DNA from: a bacterium
GTDB lineage: Bacteria; Pseudomonadota; Alphaproteobacteria; Rhizobiales; JAKIUO01
Assembly: GCA_024228495.1 (NCBI GenBank)
Contig: JAAETJ010001012.1
Location: forward strand, 1 to 64,000
DNA: 64,000 nt
Reading direction: 5' to 3'
Shown: positions 29,188 through 39,426 of the stretch, piece after piece
How positions within the stretch are numbered: position 1 is the first letter of the stretch
How the letters are laid out: each line of letters begins with the position of its first letter
The notes under the pieces: model-generated
Databases searched by the model: none
Told to the model about the DNA's origin: nothing
What the model saw: the letters and a program-made list of their open reading frames with translations, nothing else
Translations under genes and position numbers: made by a program

Positions 29188-31026
29188 ATGGACCTGATCA
29201 GAAAGCGGCAAGCCAATAATATTCGGGCGCGGTATAACTGTGCCGGACTTCTCACTGCTTATTGTCTGTTTGCCCTGTTCACCTCGCTTCCCTCACAATC
29301 TGCCAACCGCGCACAAAATGCCCTGTCCCAGCAGACCGCAAACTTGCCGGCGCTGGACCAATCACCAAAAATTCAGACAAAAAATACCGGCAAGTGGTGG
29401 CAACAGCATCAAGAATTAGCTTTTTTGCATGAAAAGTGGTGGCGGCGCCATTATCCGGTCAAAATGAACGAGACTGCAAAAGCGCCCGCTCAAAAGGACA
29501 AGGCCCAGTTCAAACTGGCCGCTGCCTCAAAGATTGAGCCAACACCCAAACCAGCGAACAAACCTGCAAGCGCCGAAAAACAAACAGCACCACGCACCAA
29601 AGCACCGATAAACACAAAGGTCAAAGCGCCCATCAAGGCCAAGGCCAAACCAGCCGCCCCCGTAAAACTTGCCGCAAACAAACCAAAGCGTGACGTCATC
29701 GCGTCCCCGGCTCTATTGCCAAGCACTGACACGGCCTTGCCCTCGCAAAAACCCCTCATATTGGCAAAAGTGCGACCGCCTGCCAAAATCGCGTTAGCCA
29801 ACCTCTCTCCCCTACCCGCTTCCCTCCTTGGCAATATCGCAGTTAATATCGCCAAACAACCGAACAGCGATTACGAATCTTTGCTGCCTGCCTTCATCAA
29901 AAAAGCCATCAACTCTCATGATAAGCGTGCCGCCATTAAACCCGAAGCAGCTCATTGCGTCGCTGACAATATTGCAGGCTGGTCCGGTATAAAGCTGTTG
30001 CCGCATCACGTGGAATTACTCAAAAAAACCAGCTCCACACCCTCGCAGGTTTCGCTCGCGCTCTCAGCTCGTTTGAACATGGGTGGATTTACGGCCGGCT
30101 CAGAGATTTTCATGCGGATCTTCAAGGACCGTTCAGAACTTGAAGTCTGGTTAAAAAAGGGCGAGCGCTATGCGCTTTACCACACCTATAAAATTTGCCG
30201 CTGGTCAGGATCGTTTGGACCCAAGCTCTACGAAGGAGACAAGCAGAGTCCCGAAGGTTTCTATATCGTCAACCGGCAATTGTTCAAGCGCCCCAGCTGG
30301 AAATGGAAAGGCAGTTTTTCTCTGGGCTATCCCAATGCCTATGACAAGCTGCACGGTCGTACCGGTTCGCTGATCCTCGTGCATGGCGGCTGCACCTCTT
30401 CTGGATGTTTCGCCATGACCGACCCAGTGATCAATGAGGTTTACGAGCTGGCACAACTGGCCCGTGACAATGGCCAAAAGAAATTCAGCGTCCATGTTTA
30501 TCCGTTCAAGCTCACCACTGCCAATCTTGCCAAACACAAACACAGCCCATGGAAGCCATTCTGGAACAATCTCAAAGAAGGCTATGATCTATTTGAAAAA
30601 ACGGGCTTGCCGCCAAGAGTGCGTGTTTGCGACAAGCGCTATGTCTTCGCGCCAAATGGAGTTGATCGGGTCGGTGCTGGCTGGTCAGGCAAAGGATGTT
30701 ATGGGTTGGCGGCCTATATTCAGGGCTGGAAACCCGCCAGCCGTTACGCAAGCAAAAACATGGGCAAACGAGCCAGGCGTGCCGCCCGCAAAACCCGCAG
30801 AGCCGGAGTCCGGTCTCGCTGCAATCTCAATCGGGCCAGTTGCCGTAAATTTGTCGCTCTTAAACGCAATAAATCAAGAAAACGCCGCGCCAAATCGAGC
30901 AAGAGAAAGCGCCTCAGCAAAAAACTGCGCCTGGCTGCCAAGCGTCGCGCTACCATGCAACGCGCCAGAACCATCGGTCGCATGCAAAAAAAACGAGCGT
31001 TCAAATCGAATGGCGGCAATTCTTAA
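29188..31026 (+). CDS. L,D-transpeptidase (YafK-like) with Ala/Lys/Pro-rich linker and strongly basic C-terminal tail
   Basis: FMRIFKDRSELEVWL...GPKLYEGDKQSPEGFYIV...LILVHGGCTSSGCFAMT; tail RARRAARKTRRAGVRSRC...KRNKSRKRRAKSSKRKRLSKKLRLAAKRRA. Confidence 0.85.
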   Translation: MDLIRKRQANNIRARYNCAGLLTAYCLFALFTSLPSQSANRAQNALSQQTANLPALDQSPKIQTKNTGKWWQQHQELAFLHEKWWRRHYPVKMNETAKAPAQKDKAQFKLAAASKIEPTPKPANKPASAEKQTAPRTKAPINTKVKAPIKAKAKPAAPVKLAANKPKRDVIASPALLPSTDTALPSQKPLILAKVRPPAKIALANLSPLPASLLGNIAVNIAKQPNSDYESLLPAFIKKAINSHDKRAAIKPEAAHCVADNIAGWSGIKLLPHHVELLKKTSSTPSQVSLALSARLNMGGFTAGSEIFMRIFKDRSELEVWLKKGERYALYHTYKICRWSGSFGPKLYEGDKQSPEGFYIVNRQLFKRPSWKWKGSFSLGYPNAYDKLHGRTGSLILVHGGCTSSGCFAMTDPVINEVYELAQLARDNGQKKFSVHVYPFKLTTANLAKHKHSPWKPFWNNLKEGYDLFEKTGLPPRVRVCDKRYVFAPNGVDRVGAGWSGKGCYGLAAYIQGWKPASRYASKNMGKRARRAARKTRRAGVRSRCNLNRASCRKFVALKRNKSRKRRAKSSKRKRLSKKLRLAAKRRATMQRARTIGRMQKKRAFKSNGGNS

Positions 31027-31035
31027 TTGGGATGC

Positions 31036-32046
31036 TTATTTCGTTTTAATTGGGCGATCAGGTTGAAAGGCGTGGAACGCAAAAGCGAATGTCACTTCAT
31101 AAGCGACATCTGTTAGTTTGCCATCTATCTTGCGTTGCGCGACGACATTGCCCACATCCCGACCTTTCTTAATGACAGAATTCTCCAGCGCCGAATTTTG
31201 CCCGGCCTGCCAGCCAAGGCTGACATCACCGATTTTTAGTGATCCTTGCTTACGCAACAGCTCCAATGCCACAGCGTGTTTTTTACCATCGCTTTTTATA
31301 ATCACCACGCGCGCCATAGGCGAAATGCCTTTTGGCATATCCCCTTTATACAAAAACGGCGTCGCGGCCCGGTCATAATTGGCGTAGGGGTTGCGGCCAT
31401 AGTCACGCCTTGCTGCGGGGTCACCGCGCAGCACTTTACTGTTTGGAAAACGCTTTTTGAAATTTTCAAATGATTCAAGACGCGAGGGCACAGTCACAAG
31501 TTTAGTGCCCAGCAGTTTGCCGACAATGGCTTCACCTGAAAACTGTTGCCACCAGCTTTCACTCTGACGGTCATACATAACGAGGTCGGAATAGCGCAGT
31601 TTGCCAGTCGTACCAAAATCATATAGCTTGTCGCCAATTTTACGCTCAAAAACGATGGAGGTATTGCACAAGGGGCAATAGGTGACGGTCACTGGCACAC
31701 CGCCGATCACATCATTGACGATCTCGTGCCATATGAGGATACGCAGAGGGTAAGCACGCGCCTCACCATTGATCGACAGGCCGATCACCGGTTCTTGTGG
31801 ACCCAGTTTGGTCTCTTTGTCGATCGCATGAAACAAAGGCCTGTCAATGGAGGGGATGCCATCTTTTGGTGGTCCCCCGGACATGATATCAGCAAAATCA
31901 ATGGAGCTTTTGGAAAAATCAGTTTGCTTCCATTCCTTTTGCCACCATTCCACATTAGATTGTGCACCACTTTGCGCAGCACCAGCAAGTATCCCGATTG
32001 GCACCAGGGCAACCTGCAACAAAATTTTTGAAAATACTGACATCAT
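31036..32046 (-). CDS. DUF3179 domain-containing protein
   Basis: GEARAYPLRILIWHEIVNDVIGGVPVTVTYCPLCNTSIVFERKIGDKLYDFGTTGKLRYSDLVMYDRQSESWWQQFSGEAIVG. Confidence 0.93.
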   Translation of the reverse strand: MMSVFSKILLQVALVPIGILAGAAQSGAQSNVEWWQKEWKQTDFSKSSIDFADIMSGGPPKDGIPSIDRPLFHAIDKETKLGPQEPVIGLSINGEARAYPLRILIWHEIVNDVIGGVPVTVTYCPLCNTSIVFERKIGDKLYDFGTTGKLRYSDLVMYDRQSESWWQQFSGEAIVGKLLGTKLVTVPSRLESFENFKKRFPNSKVLRGDPAARRDYGRNPYANYDRAATPFLYKGDMPKGISPMARVVIIKSDGKKHAVALELLRKQGSLKIGDVSLGWQAGQNSALENSVIKKGRDVGNVVAQRKIDGKLTDVAYEVTFAFAFHAFQPDRPIKTK

Positions 32047-32135
32047 TTAATGACTATAAAGATTTGCACTGATATTTACCAATCACAAGACATAATTTAC
32101 TTGTGATGTTGACATTGGGAACTTTAATCCTGACG

Positions 32136-33650
32136 ATGCAACCCATGTATGACATTGCGATCATCGGTGGGGGCATAAACGGTTGCGGAATTGCCCGCGA
32201 TGCTACTGGTCGTGGTCTGAAAACCTTGCTTGTGGAAATGAACGACCTGGCCAGCGGCACCTCTTCTCGTTCCACCAAGCTCATTCATGGCGGCCTGCGC
32301 TATCTCGAACATTATGAATTCGCGCTGGTACGCAAATCACTGATTGAGCGAGAAGTGCTCTGTAAAATAGCCCCGCATATTATCGAACCCTTGCGCTTCA
32401 TATTTCCGCACCACCAGCAAATGCGGCCCATCTGGCTAATGCGCCTTGGCCTGTTCTTGTATGATCATATTGGTGGCCGCAAAGTTCTCCCCTCCAGTAA
32501 AGCGCTTGACCTGACCCGCAACGAGGCGGGAGAAGCTCTGCAAAATTCGTTCACAACAGGTTTTGAATATTCGGACTGCCGGGTAGATGATGCAAGATTA
32601 GTCATTCTCAATGCGATGGATGCGTTTGAGAGAGGAGCCGACATTCTTGTTGGCACAAAGCTTATGAGCGCCCAGCGCGATGATCGCCATTGGAGCCTTC
32701 AACTGCGCGATAAGGAAAACGGAGAACAACATGTGCTTAAAGCCCGCACGCTGATCAATGCGGCGGGCCCCTGGGTCGATGAAGTCGTTGCCAATCGTCT
32801 TCAAATCCGATCCAACAGCGTGGTGCGACAGGTCAAGGGCAGCCATATTCTCGTGCCCCGACTATTTTCCCACAATCGGGCTTATATCTTCCAGAACCCC
32901 GATCAGCGTATAATTTTTGCCATTCCCTATGAGGGCGAGTTCACGCTGATCGGCACCACCGATGTTGATTTCACTGGTGACCCCGGTGATGTTGAGATTT
33001 CGAGCGATGAAACCAGCTACCTGTGCGAGGCTGCCAGTGAATATTTTAAAGAAATTGTTGCTCCGGCTAATGTCGTTTGGAGCTTTGCGGGCGTGCGGCC
33101 CCTGTTTGGCAATGAGAAAACGTCCGCCAGCAAACTGACCCGGGATTATGTGCTAGATCGTCACGGCGAACAAGGAGAACCAGCGCTGCTTAGCATCTTT
33201 GGCGGCAAGATCACGACCTATCGCAAGCTCGCCGAAAAGGTACTGGCCAAGCTTGAAGATCAGCTTCCAGCAAATGTTGGCAAACCGTGGACCAGCAATT
33301 ACCCCCTGCCCGGCGGCGATTTTGAGATCTGTGAGTTCGATAGGCTGGTTGAAAAACTAATGCTTTTGTGCCCGCACATCACGCTGCCACAAGCCAACCG
33401 CCTGATGCGCGCCTATGGCACCCGCGCCTTTAGGATTTTTGCGCCGCACAAAAAATATCTGGCCGTTGGCGAAGATTTTGGCGGCGGGCTGACACAGATC
33501 GAAGTGGAGCATCTCATTGAACATGAATGGGCAACAAACGCCGAAGATATTTTGTGGCGGCGCAGCAAGCTTGGACTGACCCTGTCGCGCCAGCAGCAAA
33601 AACATCTGGATCAATGGCTGCAAGAATATCAAAAGGTGCGTGAGATATGA
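32136..33650 (+). CDS. glpD: Glycerol-3-phosphate dehydrogenase
   Basis: [58 protein letters not shown]. Confidence 0.95.
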   Translation: MQPMYDIAIIGGGINGCGIARDATGRGLKTLLVEMNDLASGTSSRSTKLIHGGLRYLEHYEFALVRKSLIEREVLCKIAPHIIEPLRFIFPHHQQMRPIWLMRLGLFLYDHIGGRKVLPSSKALDLTRNEAGEALQNSFTTGFEYSDCRVDDARLVILNAMDAFERGADILVGTKLMSAQRDDRHWSLQLRDKENGEQHVLKARTLINAAGPWVDEVVANRLQIRSNSVVRQVKGSHILVPRLFSHNRAYIFQNPDQRIIFAIPYEGEFTLIGTTDVDFTGDPGDVEISSDETSYLCEAASEYFKEIVAPANVVWSFAGVRPLFGNEKTSASKLTRDYVLDRHGEQGEPALLSIFGGKITTYRKLAEKVLAKLEDQLPANVGKPWTSNYPLPGGDFEICEFDRLVEKLMLLCPHITLPQANRLMRAYGTRAFRIFAPHKKYLAVGEDFGGGLTQIEVEHLIEHEWATNAEDILWRRSKLGLTLSRQQQKHLDQWLQEYQKVREI

Positions 33651-35134
33651 GAAATTATGTGTTGGCCATCGATCAGGGAACCACTTCCAGCCGGGCCATT
33701 TTATTCGATCAAAATTTGCAGATCGCTGCCACTGCGCAGCAAGAGTTCAAACAGATATTCCCACGTTCCGGCTGGGTTGAACATGATCCAGAAGAAATCT
33801 GGGATAGCGTATTATCAACTTGCCGCGAGGTCATGAAAAGCCAAAATGTGCAAGCCAAACAGATCAACTCAATCGGTATCACCAACCAGCGTGAAACGGT
33901 TGTTTTATGGGACAAACAAAGCGGCAAATGCCTGCATAACGCGCTGGTCTGGCAGGACCGGCGCACTGGCGATCTGTGCGCCAAACTAAAAGCGCAGGGT
34001 CATGAAAAGCTGGTCTCCAGAAAAACCGGATTATTGCTCGATCCCTATTTCTCGGCTACCAAGATCGCATGGTTGCTGGATCATGTTACGGGAGCTCGCC
34101 AGGCCGCTGAAGAGGGGCGTGTCGCCTTTGGCACCATTGACAGCTTCTTGCTGTGGCGCTTGAGCGGCGGAAGGGAGCATGCAACAGACGCAACCAATGC
34201 CAGCCGCACCCTGCTCTATGATATCTGCAAAGGTGGCTGGAGCGATGAATTGTGCGAGCTGTTCAACACCCCCGCGTCCCTACTGCCGCAGGTCAAAGAT
34301 TGCGCCGCTGACTTTGGTGTTTGCGAGCCTGAGCTGTTTGGCGCTGAAATCCCCATCAACGGCATCGCCGGGGATCAACAAGCAGCCACAATTGGACAGG
34401 CCTGCTTTGCCCCCGGCATGGTCAAATCAACCTATGGCACCGGCTGTTTTGCCATGCTCAACACGGGCGGCACACCGGTGCATTCCAACAACCGATTGCT
34501 CACCACCATTGCCTATCAATTGGGCGGCACTCCCACCTATGCACTTGAAGGCTCGATCTTTATCGCCGGTGCCGCCGTGCAATGGCTGCGCGATGGCTTG
34601 GGCGTGATCGAAAAAGCCGATGAAACCGGTGAGTTGGCCGCGAAGGCTGATCCTCATCAGTCAGTTTATCTGGTACCAGCCTTTGTAGGCCTTGGCGCCC
34701 CGCATTGGGATGCAGATGCACGTGGCGCCATTTACGGCTTGACGCGCAACACAGGACCTGCAGAGTTGGCTCGTGCAGCGCTTGAAAGCGTTTGCTATCA
34801 AACAAAGGATCTGCTGGACGCCATGCAAGCTGACTGGCCGGATATGGATCAAACAATCCTGCGTGTCGATGGCGGCATGGCTGCTTCCTACTGGACCATG
34901 CAGACGCTTGCCGATATTCTCGATATGCCGGTTGATCGAGCGAGCATTACGGAAACAACGGCTCTGGGGGTCGCTTATCTGGCTGGTATGTACACAGGGT
35001 TTTATCCCCCGATTGATGAGTTCAAGCAAAGCTGGTCGTTCGATCGGCGTTTCGAACCCTCGATTGAAGCGGGCGAACGCATCCAAAAAATCAGCGGCTG
35101 GAATAATGCTATAAAAAGAACACTAACGAATTAA
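33647..35134 (+). CDS. glpK: Glycerol kinase
   Basis: [19 protein letters not shown]...[13 protein letters not shown]...[19 protein letters not shown] overlap with glpD. Confidence 0.97.
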   Translation: MRNYVLAIDQGTTSSRAILFDQNLQIAATAQQEFKQIFPRSGWVEHDPEEIWDSVLSTCREVMKSQNVQAKQINSIGITNQRETVVLWDKQSGKCLHNALVWQDRRTGDLCAKLKAQGHEKLVSRKTGLLLDPYFSATKIAWLLDHVTGARQAAEEGRVAFGTIDSFLLWRLSGGREHATDATNASRTLLYDICKGGWSDELCELFNTPASLLPQVKDCAADFGVCEPELFGAEIPINGIAGDQQAATIGQACFAPGMVKSTYGTGCFAMLNTGGTPVHSNNRLLTTIAYQLGGTPTYALEGSIFIAGAAVQWLRDGLGVIEKADETGELAAKADPHQSVYLVPAFVGLGAPHWDADARGAIYGLTRNTGPAELARAALESVCYQTKDLLDAMQADWPDMDQTILRVDGGMAASYWTMQTLADILDMPVDRASITETTALGVAYLAGMYTGFYPPIDEFKQSWSFDRRFEPSIEAGERIQKISGWNNAIKRTLTN

Positions 35135-35174
35135 AAGGAACGGCTGGTTTTTGGTGAACCTGACGATCCTCAAC

Positions 35175-35260
35175 CCATTTTACATCCACCGCTCTCACCT
35201 TAGCCCTCTGCACTTGGGAGAGGGTCGGTGTAAGGGGGGGTGGAACCTGCAATTCCGGGA
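35175..35260. repeat. Degenerate GC-rich palindromic intergenic repeat
   Basis: ctcaccttagccctctgcacttgggagagggtcggtgtaaggggggg: imperfect palindrome of a common bacterial intergenic repeat type. Confidence 0.4.
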
Positions 35261-35281
35261 AAACTAGCAGCGCTCAAACTC

Positions 35282-37831
35282 TTACGCCTCTCGTAAATAC
35301 ATTGTGCTTTTTTGGCCCAAGATGCGCCAGATGCCAAGCAGGCCCAGCGGCAGGATCAGCACCAGAACGAGGCCGAGAATTTCCACTAACACCCACCAGG
35401 AAAAGATGAAGGGCAGCTCCATCGCATATGTGACGATGAGATAAGCGGCCAGGCCTCCAAACAAGAAGGCAATCAAGGCGCTCAATAAAGCAATCACCAG
35501 ATATTCCATGAAATGGACGCTCAAGATACGTTGTCTCGTCGCCCCCAATACCTTGAAAATTACCGTCTCGCGCAGTCTCGTATTATGGGTCGCAGCCATA
35601 GCTCCAGCCAGCGCCACAACGCCCACCAACAGCAAAACGAAATTGGCGGCTTTCACTGCCACCAAAAGGCCCTGCAACACCCGATCAATGCTGGCCAGCA
35701 CCTCACGCACGGCAATAGGTGTTATATCCGGCAAAGCGGTGATGAGATTGTGGATCAAGCGCCCCTCTAGCTCCACATCATCCTTGTTTGGCAAAGAAAG
35801 GGTTGCTAATATTTTATAGGGAGCGCTTTGCAACGTATTGGGGGAAAAAATCATCACAAAATTTAACGACAGGTTATTCCAGTCGACACGGCGCAGATTA
35901 GCGATTTTTGCTTTGATATCCCGGCCCAGCACATTGACGATAACATCATCGCCAAGTTTTAGACCAAGACCTTTTGCAGTGCCTTCTTCGAACGACACGA
36001 GCGGTGGTCCTTCATAGGTTTTTGACCACCATTTACCCTTGGTAATGACAGAACCTTTGGGTATCTCATGCGCAAATGTCAGACCACGATCACCGCGCAA
36101 AACCCATCCTGTTCCAGGCGCTGGTTTGATCTTTTCCGCCGGAATGCCTGCAAGTGTGGCGAGGCGGCCGCGCAGCATCGGGGCGTCATTGACCCTTATC
36201 CCTGGGGCGCTCGCACTGGCAATCTTTTTGAACCGGGCCAGGTCCGCTTTATCAATATCCAGCACAAAGAAATTTGGCGCATCCCGAGGCAAACCGTTTT
36301 GTAACTCCGTCACCATGGAGTTTTGCACAAGCGATACGGTGGACAACAAGCTAAGACCAATGCCAAGCGATAACATGGTCGTTGTCAGCAATGGCGTGGG
36401 GCCCGCAAGGCTGGCGCGCACCATGGCAAGGTGCGGATTTTTGGGGCGCGGCATAGCGCCAAAGTTTCGTTTCAACAAAGCAGCGATGGCCTTAAATAGA
36501 AAATAGATAACGACAAATCCCCCGCACACAAACAGCGAGACAAGTTTCATATCCGAAAAGACAATCACCAACGTACCAAGCCCTAGAAGCAATGATAAAA
36601 TCAAAGCGATCACGACCCAGCCGGGACCCTTTTTAGAGGAAGTGATTTGCGAGCGATAAAGCTCGGCAGCACGGATTTTACGCGCCTCGCCAAGTGGCCA
36701 CAACATAAAGATCAACGCTACCAAAAACCCGTAAAGGGTCGATAATATCAAGGCCTCCATCGGCAAGCCAAAATACAGTTTGACCGGCAGCATGGAAGCA
36801 ATAAACATGTTGAGTATTGGTGGTAGCGCAATGCCCAGCAACAGACCAAGCCCGATGCCAAGCCCGGCCAGCATCAAAATCTGCAACAGATAAATCAAGA
36901 AAATAACTTCCCCCGACGCGCCAAGGGATTTGAACGTGGCGATGACGTCTCGCTTGCGAGCGATGTGAGAGGTCACCGCATTGGCTACCCCCACCCCGCC
37001 GATAAACAAAGCGGCAAGAGAAATGAGCTCAAGAAATTTCGTGAACCTGTTGATAGCGCGCGAAATGCCAGGCGTTGGATTGGCGCGATCGAGAACAATG
37101 AACCCGGCTTGTGGGAATTTTTCGATCACTTGATCCTTTATTTCATGCACCTGCTTGATCGAACTCGCCCTGTCATGCAGAGCAAGACGCACCGAATAAC
37201 GAATGAGGCTTCCTGGTTGCACCAGCCCTGTGCGCAACAAGGTTTTTTGAGAGATCAACACGCGGGGGCCAAAGTTCAGACGCCCCGACAAGGCATCAGG
37301 CTCCAAAACTATCGTACCAGCAACTGTGATTTTAGCGTCTCCAAGCATAAAGGAACCACCACGTTTAATCGACAATCGCTCAAGCAAGAGCTTGTCTACA
37401 AACGCTGTATTCCCCTGCAGAAGGCTTTGGTCAAATTTGCCATTATTAACAGTAAAACTGCCGGTCATGGGATAGGCTTCGTCCACCGCTTTGATATCTA
37501 CAAGCACCACGCGATCCGGCGTATTGGAGCACGCCTTCTTGCGGGCCATGGACCGCAAAGTGGCGATCAGGCTCGTATCTCCAAAACTGGCGATAAAATC
37601 ACGTTGACGGGCCGTTGGTTCCTTATGCACCAAGGCAAAAGACAGATCGCCACCAAGCAAGACCCGCCCCTGCTCACCAAGCCCGCTCCGCATAGCGCTT
37701 GACAGCACGCCCACCGTGGTGATGGCTGTGACCCCCAGCATGATGCAAACTACCAGTACATAAAAACCAGAGAGCCCGCCGCGCAATTCACGAACCGCCA
37801 GTTTGCCCGCAAGAGATAGATTGCTGATCAT
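35282..37831 (-). CDS. ABC transporter permease, FtsX/YbbP-like
   Basis: 849 aa with multiple TM segments, two FtsX-like halves (ALFIGGVGVANAVTSHIARKRDVIATFKSLGAS; GAMAATHNTRLRETVIFKVLGATR). Confidence 0.9.
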   Translation of the reverse strand: MISNLSLAGKLAVRELRGGLSGFYVLVVCIMLGVTAITTVGVLSSAMRSGLGEQGRVLLGGDLSFALVHKEPTARQRDFIASFGDTSLIATLRSMARKKACSNTPDRVVLVDIKAVDEAYPMTGSFTVNNGKFDQSLLQGNTAFVDKLLLERLSIKRGGSFMLGDAKITVAGTIVLEPDALSGRLNFGPRVLISQKTLLRTGLVQPGSLIRYSVRLALHDRASSIKQVHEIKDQVIEKFPQAGFIVLDRANPTPGISRAINRFTKFLELISLAALFIGGVGVANAVTSHIARKRDVIATFKSLGASGEVIFLIYLLQILMLAGLGIGLGLLLGIALPPILNMFIASMLPVKLYFGLPMEALILSTLYGFLVALIFMLWPLGEARKIRAAELYRSQITSSKKGPGWVVIALILSLLLGLGTLVIVFSDMKLVSLFVCGGFVVIYFLFKAIAALLKRNFGAMPRPKNPHLAMVRASLAGPTPLLTTTMLSLGIGLSLLSTVSLVQNSMVTELQNGLPRDAPNFFVLDIDKADLARFKKIASASAPGIRVNDAPMLRGRLATLAGIPAEKIKPAPGTGWVLRGDRGLTFAHEIPKGSVITKGKWWSKTYEGPPLVSFEEGTAKGLGLKLGDDVIVNVLGRDIKAKIANLRRVDWNNLSLNFVMIFSPNTLQSAPYKILATLSLPNKDDVELEGRLIHNLITALPDITPIAVREVLASIDRVLQGLLVAVKAANFVLLLVGVVALAGAMAATHNTRLRETVIFKVLGATRQRILSVHFMEYLVIALLSALIAFLFGGLAAYLIVTYAMELPFIFSWWVLVEILGLVLVLILPLGLLGIWRILGQKSTMYLREA

Positions 37832-38541
37832 CCGACCTCCGCGATGGTTGGGTTATACGTAGATTTTACGCACCCGTCTTCAATTTTGATTTGCCGTTGG
37901 CAGCGGCCCGCCAGAGTTTCATCATGGGTCACAAGCACCAGCGTCGTGTTATGCGTCTTATGCAGATCAAAAATGAGATCAATAACCTCGCCGCCGGTCT
38001 GGCCATCAAGATTGCCAGTTGGCTCATCGGCCAGCAGCAGGCTTGGCTTTGACGCCAGTGCCCGTGCCAGCGCTACCCGTTGTCGTTCTCCTCCCGATAA
38101 CTGCGCTGGAAAATGATCATTACGGTGCTCAAGGCCGACATCCTCAAGCAAGGCACGCGCCCGCTCAAATGGTTCCGTAGCCCCCGCAAACTCTAGCGGC
38201 AAAGCAGTGTTTTCCAGCGCCGTCATGGTGGGCACCAGATTGAAGGACTGAAACACAATGCCGATATGTTCGCCGCGGATCAGTGCCAGCTGGTCCTCGT
38301 CAAGCGCCGACATCTCATGATCGGCAAACATCACACGACCGCTCGTAACCTGTTCAAGCCCCGCCATCACCATCAATAAGGACGTTTTACCCGATCCCGA
38401 TGGCCCGACAATGCCCACCGTTTCTCCAGTATGGATGGCAAGATTGATATCTCGCAAAATATCAACCGCCCCCGCCCGACTTGAAAGGGTCAAATTGGTA
38501 TCCGATATGTCGATCAGCACTGATTCTCTTGTGGAAGTCAT
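37828..38541 (-). CDS. ABC transporter ATP-binding protein, YbbA/LolD-like
   Basis: GIVGPSGSGKTSLLMVMAGLEQ...LSGGERQRVALARALASKPSLLLADEPTGNLD; ATGA overlap with the permease. Confidence 0.95.
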   Translation of the reverse strand: MTSTRESVLIDISDTNLTLSSRAGAVDILRDINLAIHTGETVGIVGPSGSGKTSLLMVMAGLEQVTSGRVMFADHEMSALDEDQLALIRGEHIGIVFQSFNLVPTMTALENTALPLEFAGATEPFERARALLEDVGLEHRNDHFPAQLSGGERQRVALARALASKPSLLLADEPTGNLDGQTGGEVIDLIFDLHKTHNTTLVLVTHDETLAGRCQRQIKIEDGCVKSTYNPTIAEVG

Positions 38542-38622
38542 AAAACCTGTCTCTTGTTTTTGACGCTGTGATAAGGTTCACTGGTTTGTCACTTAGCCCA
38601 TCGCCCCTATATAGGTCATAGC

Positions 38623-39291
38623 ATGTCTATTTTAAGCCTCTATATTCGAAGCACACAAATATTCGCCCTCGCCTTGTTCGGTTCGCTGTTACAATCGATT
38701 GGCTCACCAAGCTTTGCTGGCGCGGTCAAGCTCGTGGTGCTCGGCGATAGTCTGTCGGCTGGCTATCATTTACCGCAAGGGTCAGGCTTTCCAAAACAAT
38801 TACAATGGCGGCTCAACAAAGATGGCTATCAGGTCAAGATCACCAATGCCGGGATCTCTGGAGACACAACGGCTGGAGGATTGGCACGTCTTTCATGGTC
38901 TGTTCCCAAAGGTACCCATGCGGTGATCGTGGAATTGGGGGCAAATGATGCCCTGCGCGGGGTCAATCCGAAACAAACCTATAAAAATCTCGATAAATTG
39001 ATCGGCAAACTGCGCAAACGCGGCATTAAAGTGCTGTTGGCAGGGATGGAAGCGCCGCGCAATCTTGGCGCTCCTTATGTCAAGACGTTTGGCGCTATCT
39101 ACCCAGCTCTTGCCAAAAAATACCACATCAGCCTTTACCCGTTTTTTCTAAAAGGCGTCGCCCTCCAAAAACGTCTCTTGCTTTCAGATGGTTTGCATCC
39201 CAATGAAAAGGGAGTTGCTATGATAGTTAAAAACATCAAACCGTATGTGGAACGCCTCATCAGACAGGCCGAGCGATCCGCCACCCGTTAA
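38623..39291 (+). CDS. Arylesterase / lysophospholipase L1 (TesA-like SGNH hydrolase)
   Basis: LVVLGDSLSAGYHLPQGSGFP...NAGISGDTTAGGLARL...ELGANDALRG...LLSDGLHPNEKG. Confidence 0.93.
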   Translation: MSILSLYIRSTQIFALALFGSLLQSIGSPSFAGAVKLVVLGDSLSAGYHLPQGSGFPKQLQWRLNKDGYQVKITNAGISGDTTAGGLARLSWSVPKGTHAVIVELGANDALRGVNPKQTYKNLDKLIGKLRKRGIKVLLAGMEAPRNLGAPYVKTFGAIYPALAKKYHISLYPFFLKGVALQKRLLLSDGLHPNEKGVAMIVKNIKPYVERLIRQAERSATR

Positions 39292-39426
39292 ACGCTCCCG
39301 CGTGATCTACTGTCCCTTTCTTCCTACCCACTTTTTGGTATCAAACATACGCTTTTTTTTGCATGACGATGCACTCTGGATTTGTTAGTTTACCAGCAAA
39401 TAACGTTACCTCACGGGAGCTGATAG

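Noticed and set aside
32103-32136. Upstream ATG for glpD (MMLTLGTLILT...)
   Set aside because: Homologues begin near [10 protein letters not shown]; the extension is unlikely.
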